Assembly: GCA_965206405.1 (NCBI GenBank)
Contig: CBDBJQ010000006.1
Span: forward strand, 496,001-560,000
Length of the DNA: 64,000 bases
From: CBDBJQ01 sp965206405
GTDB taxonomy: Bacteria > Pseudomonadota > Alphaproteobacteria > UBA8366
Reading direction: 5' to 3'
Part shown: positions 19,590 to 25,565 of the stretch, in pieces
Numbering within the stretch: position 1 is the first letter of the stretch
Layout: each line of letters begins with the position of its first letter
Position numbers and translations under genes: made by a program
Notes under the pieces: generated by a model
Databases searched by the model: none
What the model was told of the DNA's origin: nothing
What the model saw: only the letters and a program-made list of their open reading frames with translations

Positions 19590-19734
19590 GCGGTTGCTTG
19601 TCCTGGCGCTGGTCATGGCCCTCGTGGCGGGGCTGGCGTGGGTTGCGGGCGCCGGTGGCGAGGTGTCGGCCCAGACCGGTAAGGCACCATGGCTCAGCCT
19701 GCACAGCCCGGCGAAATTCCCGATAGACATCTGA
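19573..19734 (+). CDS. 53-residue secreted peptide
   Basis: A short frame with a near-perfect ribosome binding site (GGAGGTGAAG directly before the ATG) inside the last codons of the PEGA-FGE gene, overlapping it by 17 bases. The product begins MYPNSKRLLVLALVMALVAG, a classic signal peptide, with a likely cut after GGEVSA. That leaves a mature peptide of about 20 residues (QTGKAPWLSLHSPAKFPIDI). Strong ribosome site, start, signal sequence and position in the operon make it a real gene despite its size. Function unknown; it could be a substrate, signal or small structural part of the surrounding system. Confidence 0.75.
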   Translation: MYPNSKRLLVLALVMALVAGLAWVAGAGGEVSAQTGKAPWLSLHSPAKFPIDI

Positions 19735-19769
19735 CAGCAGCGTGACCGGTGCCGGAACAGGGTTTTTGA

Positions 19770-20603
19770 ATGAAAAATTTCTGGGTGAATCTCGCAGTTC
19801 TCATGGGTGCGATTGTCGTGGTCCATATCGTGCATCTCGGCGTGATCAGACCGCAGGCCGAGCTCGCGATCGAGATTGCACGCCAGGCGGGTCAGTCGGC
19901 ACCACGGGACTTCGCGGTGATTCTCAAGGATCTGGAGCAGGAGATCTGCCTGATCCTAATGCTGTGGTGCATCTGGCTGATTTCGCACCGTCTCTGGGGA
20001 TTCTATACGTGGCAGCATTACCTGGATTTCGACATTTTCGAGGAGGTGCCGCCCGGCAAAACCACGCCCGAGCGCTACATGAGTGAGCTCGACCGTATCG
20101 GCGATGAGGAACAGGGTTTCGATACGACCCCGCTGACGGAGACCCTCAAGGCCGGGCTACGCCGCTACAGGGTCACCGACAGCGTCCATCTCGCATCCGA
20201 TGCGATCCGCGACAGCCTCGAGGCGATCGCATTCCGCACGGACGCCGACAACGCCCTGATCCGCTACGTGACCTGGGCGGTTCCCTCGATTGGCTTCATC
20301 GGGACTGTCCGTGGCATCGGCCAGGCCCTGGCCAACGCTGAGGATGCTCTCGCCGGCGACATCACCGGCATGACCGAGAGCCTCGGCGTCGCCTTCAACT
20401 CGACTCTGGTGGCGCTGGTGATCAGCATTTTCCTCGTGTTCTTTTCCTATATACTCCAGAAGCGGCAGGACGAGCAGCTGGTCCGGGTCCAGGAGTACTG
20501 CGACCGGTACCTGTTGCGGCGCCTCGGTGCGACCGAAGAGGACGGGCAATCCGCATCCTCCGCACCCCCACCGTCTGCAAGCACGCCCCCCGCACAGAAG
20601 TAA
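19770..20603 (+). CDS. ExbB/TolQ/MotA-type proton-channel protein
   Basis: A 277-residue inner-membrane protein. Helices lie near residues 5-27, 57-76, 167-188 and 204-229. The last two carry the family signature: WAVPSIGFIGTVRGIGQAL, then GMTESLGVAFNSTLVALVIS. Such proteins form pentameric ion channels that work with a single-span ExbD, TolR or MotB partner. No ExbD gene is nearby. The next two genes encode vWA proteins with an ExbD-like first helix, which are the obvious candidates. The C-terminus is a Pro/Ser-rich cytoplasmic tail. It begins 35 bases after the small peptide gene and ends 4 bases before the first vWA gene. Confidence 0.88.
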   Translation: MKNFWVNLAVLMGAIVVVHIVHLGVIRPQAELAIEIARQAGQSAPRDFAVILKDLEQEICLILMLWCIWLISHRLWGFYTWQHYLDFDIFEEVPPGKTTPERYMSELDRIGDEEQGFDTTPLTETLKAGLRRYRVTDSVHLASDAIRDSLEAIAFRTDADNALIRYVTWAVPSIGFIGTVRGIGQALANAEDALAGDITGMTESLGVAFNSTLVALVISIFLVFFSYILQKRQDEQLVRVQEYCDRYLLRRLGATEEDGQSASSAPPPSASTPPAQK

Positions 20604-20607
20604 ACCC

Positions 20608-21645
20608 TTGCGCCGCCGGCGGAGCAGCGACAGTTTCAACCTTGCCTTCCTGGACGTGATGTCCTGCGGCCTGGGTGCTGCGATCCTTCTATTCTTGATC
20701 GTCGAGCACAATGTCGGCCAGGGAGCGGTCGAGGCCGAACATCTCCTGTCCGGTCTCGAGACCCTTGAGCTAAAGGAACAGAAACTCACCGACGATATGC
20801 GGCGGATCAACCGACTCGGCGCCGAGGAAAGACGGGCGGCGGAGGATCTGCGCGACAAGCTGCTGGAGATCGGCAAGAGTCTTGCGGCTCTCGAGAAGAG
20901 CATCGCTTCCCAGAGCAGGAAAAATAAGGCGGTCGAAGAAGCCATCCGGAAGATTCCGCCCAAGCCGGCCGAGGATATCGTCGAGGATCGCACAAGAGGA
21001 GAGGAGGAGTATCTTCTCGGGCTCAAGGTCGAGGGTCGGCGGGTGGCCATCCTGATCGACCGGAGCGCCTCGATGACAGATGAGAGACTGAAGGCCATCA
21101 TCACGCGCAAGGTGAGAAGCGACGCGGACAAGCAGAAAGGACCGAAGTGGCTGCGCACCAAGCGTGTTTTCCGCTGGCTCGCCAATCGTCTGCCCGATGA
21201 CAGCCAGGTCGTGGTGATCGCGTTCAACGACAAGGCTCGGCTGCTCGGGAAGGGCTGGCAGAAGAGCGACGACAAGAAGACGATTTCGGGGCTCTTCGCC
21301 GAGATTGACAAGCTGGTACCGACCGGCGCCACCGACCTCTCGGTGGCGCTCGGCAAGTTGGCCGCGCTCCGCCCGCCCGCCACCAACATCTACCTGGTCA
21401 CCGATGGCCTGCCGACCAAAGGGCGAACTGGCTCTCTGAAGTGCCTCTCGAACACGACCATCAGTGGCGCGTGCCGCCGCCTGGCGTTCTGGAACGCGAT
21501 CCAGAGGGTTCTCCCGTCCTCGCGCCAGCGGGTCAATGTCGTTCTGCTGCCGCTGGAGGGGGATGCCGGCGCGGCTGCTCTCTACTGGCAGTGGAGCCGG
21601 AGTACCGGTGGTCTGGCAATCGTGCCGGCGACGGGGTGGCCATGA
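20608..21645 (+). CDS. vWA protein with ExbD-like N-terminal helix (paralogue 1)
   Basis: A 345-residue protein starting at a TTG (20608) 4 bases after the channel gene. This start gives MRRRRSSDSFNLAFLDVM, closely parallel to the next protein. The membrane helix (about 12-32) includes Asp16 in AFLDVMSCGLGAA, a position like the essential Asp of ExbD/TolR. A coiled coil follows (about 45-115), then a von Willebrand A domain with the MIDAS motif DRSAS at 151-155, a TGATDLS threonine loop and VTDGLPT. Expected topology is N-terminus in, vWA domain in the periplasm. It overlaps the next gene by 4 bases (ATGA). Confidence 0.85.
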   Translation: MRRRRSSDSFNLAFLDVMSCGLGAAILLFLIVEHNVGQGAVEAEHLLSGLETLELKEQKLTDDMRRINRLGAEERRAAEDLRDKLLEIGKSLAALEKSIASQSRKNKAVEEAIRKIPPKPAEDIVEDRTRGEEEYLLGLKVEGRRVAILIDRSASMTDERLKAIITRKVRSDADKQKGPKWLRTKRVFRWLANRLPDDSQVVVIAFNDKARLLGKGWQKSDDKKTISGLFAEIDKLVPTGATDLSVALGKLAALRPPATNIYLVTDGLPTKGRTGSLKCLSNTTISGACRRLAFWNAIQRVLPSSRQRVNVVLLPLEGDAGAAALYWQWSRSTGGLAIVPATGWP

Positions 21646-22616
21646 GACGTCGACCCCGGGATTACGAGATTTTCAGCCTGTCCTTCCTGGACGTGATCAC
21701 CTGTGGCTTCGGGGCGATCGTTCTCTTGTTGCTGATAACCCAGCCCGGGAAAACCGATTCCGAGGAAAGAGTCGACATTGCCGCCCTGCTGGCGCGCACC
21801 GTTCAGACCGAGGAATCGATTAACCGGATATCCACCCGTCTCGAGGAAATGCAGCAGGATCTCGACAAACGCCGCGCGCGCAACAAGGAGGCGCTACTCA
21901 GGCAGCAGACGCAGGAAAACGAACTCGAGAAGAAGAAAGCCGCGGCTGCGGCGGTGCGAAGCCGGGCGTCTGAGCTCGAGCAAACAAAGAAGGACCGGGA
22001 GCAGGTATCTATCAGGCTGGCGACGTCCAAGAAGCGGGATGAAGAGGTGGGCGGGATCCCGGTCGACAGCGATTACGTGGTGTTCGTCCTCGATACTTCG
22101 GGCAGCATGGAGACTATCTGGAAGCGGGTTATGCAGCTTATGGACCATATTCTCGACATTCACCCCGAGGTGAAGGGATTCCAGATTATGAACGACAATG
22201 GCCACCATCTTCTTCCGGGTATCAGCGGCCGATGGCTTCCCGGGCGCGCCATGAAGCGGCAAAGAGTGAAATCGGCGTTGCGAAGCTGGAGAGCGATTTC
22301 CAACAGCAGTCCAGTTGAGGGGATGGAGGCGGCGTTGCGGTACGCACGCGGCGGGAAATCAGTGGCGATCTACGTGTTCGGGGATGATTACAGTGGCAAC
22401 TCTTATGATAATGCGGTCACTTACATCGACAGGCTGAACAAGAACCCGATTACCGGCAAGCGCCGCGCGAAAATTCATGCGGTGGGGTTTGTTGCCGAAC
22501 CGGTGCCGTCAAAAGGTTTCACGCTTGCCCGCGCCACCGAACAGACCATTCGCTTTTCGACATTGATGCGTGAAGTAACCCGCAGGAATGGCGGCACGTT
22601 TCTCGCGATGCCGTAG
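21642..22616 (+). CDS. vWA protein with ExbD-like N-terminal helix (paralogue 2)
   Basis: A 324-residue protein whose ATG overlaps the previous stop. It starts MRRRPRDYEIFSLSFLDVI, with Asp17 in the membrane helix at the place of Asp16 in its neighbour, then the shared CGFGAIVLLLLI. A long Glu/Lys/Arg coiled coil (about 45-130) leads to a vWA domain with MIDAS motif DTSGS at 151-155, the same residue number as in paralogue 1. The C-terminal part contains a GDD sequence that may replace the usual TDG loop. The two are probably an old tandem duplication and may act as a hetero-oligomer. Confidence 0.85.
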   Translation: MRRRPRDYEIFSLSFLDVITCGFGAIVLLLLITQPGKTDSEERVDIAALLARTVQTEESINRISTRLEEMQQDLDKRRARNKEALLRQQTQENELEKKKAAAAAVRSRASELEQTKKDREQVSIRLATSKKRDEEVGGIPVDSDYVVFVLDTSGSMETIWKRVMQLMDHILDIHPEVKGFQIMNDNGHHLLPGISGRWLPGRAMKRQRVKSALRSWRAISNSSPVEGMEAALRYARGGKSVAIYVFGDDYSGNSYDNAVTYIDRLNKNPITGKRRAKIHAVGFVAEPVPSKGFTLARATEQTIRFSTLMREVTRRNGGTFLAMP

Positions 22617-22675
22617 TACTGGGCCGTAGTACTGGGCCGTAGCACTGGGCCGTCGCACTGGGCCGTCGCGCTTGG
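22611..22675 (+). repeat. 13-bp tandem repeat, five copies
   Basis: The unit CCGTAGTACTGGG starts in the last codons of the second vWA gene and repeats at 22611, 22624, 22637, 22650 and 22663 with a few changes. The TAG in the first unit is the stop codon of that gene. Confidence 0.85.
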
Positions 22676-22710
22676 CTGTGGCCGTGATACGATGAGACAG
22701 CGTGTTTTCA

Positions 22711-22728
22711 GCCCGCCTGTTGGCGGGC
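22711..22728 (+). other. Perfect hairpin between vWA2 and DUF350 genes
   Basis: GCCCGCC-TGTT-GGCGGGC forms a 7-base-pair stem with a 4-base loop, 25 bases before the DUF350 start. Only a weak T-rich stretch follows, so it may be a leaky terminator, mRNA stabiliser or processing site within the operon. Confidence 0.45.
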
Positions 22729-22753
22729 AGGGTATTTTCTGGAGCAGGATTGT

Positions 22754-23167
22754 ATGGAAGCGGTATTGGGTAGCCTCACAAGCGGTTTGCCGATTCTGGT
22801 GCTGCACTTCACGGTAACGATCATCATGCTGGCGGTCGGTGTTGCGGTCTATGCATGGATGACTCCGCAGAAGGAACTGGAGCTGATCCGCGAGGGCAAC
22901 GTCGCTGCTGCAGTGTCGCTGTCTGGCGCCGTTCTCAGCATGGCGCTGCCGCTCGCCTTCTGCATGGCGGCCAGTATCAACGTCTTCGATATCGTGGTTT
23001 GGGGCCTCGTTACGCTGGTCATCATGCTGGTTGCCTACCGGGTCGCCGATCTGATCCTGAAAGGGCTGACCGAACGGATCACGCAGGGGGAGGTTGCACC
23101 GGCGATTTTCCTTTCGGCAATCAAGCTCGCAGTGGCTGCGGTCACAGCCGCGGCCGTGTCAGGTTGA
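22754..23167 (+). CDS. DUF350 family membrane protein
   Basis: A 137-residue protein with four predicted helices. It matches the DUF350 pattern: ELELIREGNVAAAVSLSGA after the first helix, and a second similar half with TERITQGEVAPAIFLSAIKL near the end. These proteins are small inner-membrane proteins of unknown role, seen next to stress and envelope genes. GGAGCAGG precedes the ATG. It is the ninth gene of the block and is set off from the vWA genes by 137 bases holding a tandem repeat and a hairpin, so it may be partly separately expressed with the following protease. Confidence 0.8.
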   Translation: MEAVLGSLTSGLPILVLHFTVTIIMLAVGVAVYAWMTPQKELELIREGNVAAAVSLSGAVLSMALPLAFCMAASINVFDIVVWGLVTLVIMLVAYRVADLILKGLTERITQGEVAPAIFLSAIKLAVAAVTAAAVSG

Positions 23168-23225
23168 CGGCATGTCACTGGAAACCCCGCGTATAATCTG
23201 GCGCGTCTGATCCGGAGCGGCGGCG

Positions 23226-24101
23226 ATGCGCTTTGGACGCCTGTGGCTGATCGCCCTCGTTACGCTCTCGCTGCAGATCTACTTCTTCGGCGCTCGCGAC
23301 GGGCAGGACGAATCCCGCAGGCCAATACCGGAACAACCGCGGGCGCCGCGGCCGGGTCCGGGATCCACCCCGTTCATGCCCGGAGGCGTGCCCACTGGTC
23401 CGGCCTTCACGGTCGATGTCGGTGAAAAGGGAAGCGGCCTTGGCACCGCCTTCTCGATCCGCGATGACGGCTTCTGGATAACTGCCAAGCATGTTGTTGA
23501 CGGCTGCGATGCGGTTGGCCTGAGAGTCGATGGCGGCGGCCAGCCGTACAGGGTCCGTGTCATCGCCGTGCATCCTGCGGCCGATATCGCCGTTCTTCAC
23601 AGCGTGCAGGGCCGTCCCGCTTTCTCGCTGTCCCGCGAAGGTTTCCAGCCCGGCCAGCCAGGATTTCATTTCGGGTTTCCCTCGGGCAAGCCAGGCCAGG
23701 TGTCGAGTTCTTATCTTGGCCGCAGGGAGCTGCGCAGCATCGGCCGCTATCGCCAGCGCGAACCCGTCGTCGTCTGGGTTGAGCGTCGGAGGGTACCTTC
23801 CTTCGACGAGCTTGGCGGCATCAGCGGTGGTCCCGCCCTCGACGCGAACGGCAACATCGTCGGCGTCACTGTCGCCGGAAGTCCGCGCCGGGGACGAATC
23901 CTCACCACTGCGCCGGCTTCCATGACGGCGGTGTTGTTGCAGGCGGGTGTAAATGTCCGGGGCAAGTCCTGGGCCGGCCTCAAGATCGCACGCGGAAGCG
24001 AGGAGGGCTTCGTTGATGTCGGCGATGCGTTGCGCGGCCGGTACTCTGTGGCCCAGGTGTTCTGCAGGGTGCAGGAACGGAGACGCCGGCCTCGATTCTA
24101 A
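23226..24101 (+). CDS. Secreted or anchored trypsin-like serine protease
   Basis: A 291-residue protein with a short N-terminal hydrophobic segment (about 6-22), a Pro-rich linker and an S1C-type protease domain. Catalytic residues are His89 (TAKHVVDG), Asp120 (PAADIAVL) and Ser200 (GGISGGPAL). It has no PDZ domain. It differs strongly from the repeat-tailed protease at the other end of the block, so the two are not a recent duplication. The ATG at 23226 has GGAG 6 bases upstream. It ends 100 bases from the convergent odhB gene and is the last gene of the block. Confidence 0.85.
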   Translation: MRFGRLWLIALVTLSLQIYFFGARDGQDESRRPIPEQPRAPRPGPGSTPFMPGGVPTGPAFTVDVGEKGSGLGTAFSIRDDGFWITAKHVVDGCDAVGLRVDGGGQPYRVRVIAVHPAADIAVLHSVQGRPAFSLSREGFQPGQPGFHFGFPSGKPGQVSSSYLGRRELRSIGRYRQREPVVVWVERRRVPSFDELGGISGGPALDANGNIVGVTVAGSPRRGRILTTAPASMTAVLLQAGVNVRGKSWAGLKIARGSEEGFVDVGDALRGRYSVAQVFCRVQERRRRPRF

Positions 24102-24145
24102 CGAGCGGATATGGCCGGTGCTGTGTCGGTTGTGGCTAATGGGAT

Positions 24146-24164
24146 GGCCGGCGTCGCGCCGGCC
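24146..24164. terminator. Possible bidirectional hairpin between block and odhB
   Basis: GGCCGGCG-TCG-CGCCGGCC is a strong 8-base-pair stem in the gap between two convergent genes. Neither side has a clear T-run, so factor-independent termination is uncertain. Confidence 0.4.
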
Positions 24165-24201
24165 AGGGGATCGGCTGAAGAGGCCCGCTAGTGAAGGGCC
24201 G

Positions 24202-25527
24202 CTAGAGGTCGATCAGGAGCCGTTGCGGGTCCTCGAGACATTCCTTGATGCGGACGAGAAAGGTGACCGCCTCGCGGCCGTCGACGATGCGATGATCGTA
24301 GCTCAAAGCCAGGTACATCATGTCGCGGATTTCTATCTCGTCCCCGACAGCCATTGGCCGGCGCGAGATCCTGTGCATGCCGAGGATACCTGACTGGGGC
24401 GGATTCAAGATCGGCATGGAGAGCATCGAGCCGTAGACACCACCATTGGAGATGGTGAAGGTGCCGCCGGTCATCTCCTCGAGGGTCAGCTTGCCTTCCC
24501 GGGCGCGGTTTCCGTAATCGGCGATGATGCGCTCGAGATCGGCAAAGCTCTTCGCGTCGGCGTCCCGGATCACCGGTACGACGAGACCTTGGGGCGTGCC
24601 AACGGCGACGCTGATGTCGTAGTGGTTCTTGTAGATGATGCTGTCCCCGCGGATTTCCGCGTTCACCGCCGGGAATTCCCGGAGCGCAGCAATGCTCGCC
24701 TTGATGAAGAAGCTGAGAAAACCGAGGCGAACCTCGTGTTTCTCCTCGAACGCACCTCGGTATTTCGACCGTAGCGCGATCAGATTCGTCATGTCCACCT
24801 CGTTGTAGGTGGACAGTATGGCAGCGGTATTCTGCGCCTCCTTGAGGCGTTCGGCGATCCGCTGGCGAAGCCGAGACATCTTGACGACTTCCTCGTGCTC
24901 GCCGGCGACAGGCGGCGGCATGTCGCCTTGTACTGCTGCCGCCGCTGCCGGCGCGGATGCGCCGCCGGAATCGAGGAACTTCTGGACATCGGCCTTGGTC
25001 AATCGTCCCCGCTTGCCGGTCGCCGGGATCAGGGCCGGATCGAGACCATGTTCCTCGACCATGACGCGTACGGCCGGCGCCAGTTTCGCCGTTGTCGGCG
25101 CGGCGGTTGGCGCGGCGGTCGACGGGGCGGGCGCAGGTGCTTCGGTCGCTGTTGGTTCTGGGGCCGACGCCGCGGGTGCGGGCTCGGGCATCGGTTCGGG
25201 TGCCGGTTCCAACGCCGGTTCCGACGCTGGTGCGGGAGGCGTTTCTGCGGCGGCCGGCTGTGCCGGCGGCACCTTGGTGGCTGCGGCTGCGCCCTCCTCG
25301 AGCGTTCCAAGGACACCGCCGACCAAGACTTCGGCGCCGTCTCCGGCGGCGATGTCGCTGAGCACGCCAGCGGTGGGCGCAGGCACTTCGACAGTGACCT
25401 TGTCGGTTTCCAGTTCGACCAGCGGGTCGTCGACCTCGACCGCGTCACCGACGTTTTTCAGCCATTTGAGGACGATTGCCTCGGTGATCGATTCGCCAAG
25501 AGAGGGAACGGTGATCTGGATTGTCAT
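24202..25527 (-). CDS. sucB: 2-oxoglutarate dehydrogenase E2 (dihydrolipoyl succinyltransferase)
   Basis: Core acyltransferase of the 2-oxoglutarate dehydrogenase complex, 441 residues. The N-terminal lipoyl domain starts MTIQITVPSLGESITEA, with the lipoylated Lys in ELETDKVTVEV. A long Ala/Pro/Glu linker (about 85-145) leads to the E3-binding domain (RVMVEEHGLDPALIPATGKRG). The catalytic domain ends with the active-site YDHRIVDGREAV. It follows odhA by 38 bases. Downstream, where lpdA would be expected, lies the convergent envelope block. Confidence 0.96.
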   Translation of the reverse strand: MTIQITVPSLGESITEAIVLKWLKNVGDAVEVDDPLVELETDKVTVEVPAPTAGVLSDIAAGDGAEVLVGGVLGTLEEGAAAATKVPPAQPAAAETPPAPASEPALEPAPEPMPEPAPAASAPEPTATEAPAPAPSTAAPTAAPTTAKLAPAVRVMVEEHGLDPALIPATGKRGRLTKADVQKFLDSGGASAPAAAAAVQGDMPPPVAGEHEEVVKMSRLRQRIAERLKEAQNTAAILSTYNEVDMTNLIALRSKYRGAFEEKHEVRLGFLSFFIKASIAALREFPAVNAEIRGDSIIYKNHYDISVAVGTPQGLVVPVIRDADAKSFADLERIIADYGNRAREGKLTLEEMTGGTFTISNGGVYGSMLSMPILNPPQSGILGMHRISRRPMAVGDEIEIRDMMYLALSYDHRIVDGREAVTFLVRIKECLEDPQRLLIDL

Positions 25528-25565
25528 GACGGTGTCCGTCTTTAGAATCGGGTTTCTGTATCGCG

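Larger units (their letters stand above)
12729..24101 (+). other. Candidate undescribed envelope system (ten-gene operon)
   Basis: Ten genes on one strand, several overlapping by 4-17 bases, encode proteins nearly all aimed at the inner membrane or periplasm: protease, lipoprotein, TPR/PEGA-like, PEGA-FGE, small secreted peptide, ExbB-like channel, vWA, vWA, DUF350 and protease. The block lies between lpdA and sucB, with both neighbours on the opposite strand. No integrase, IS or tRNA flanks it. The grouping as one system is inference from spacing, strand and shared topology. Confidence 0.7.

Noticed and set aside
12729..24101. Zorya defence system
   Set aside because: There is an ExbB/MotA-like protein, but no ZorB with an OmpA-like domain and no ZorC/D/E helicase or nuclease.
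24146..24164. Confident intrinsic terminator
   Set aside because: Strong stem but no T-run on either strand; kept only as a low-confidence hairpin.
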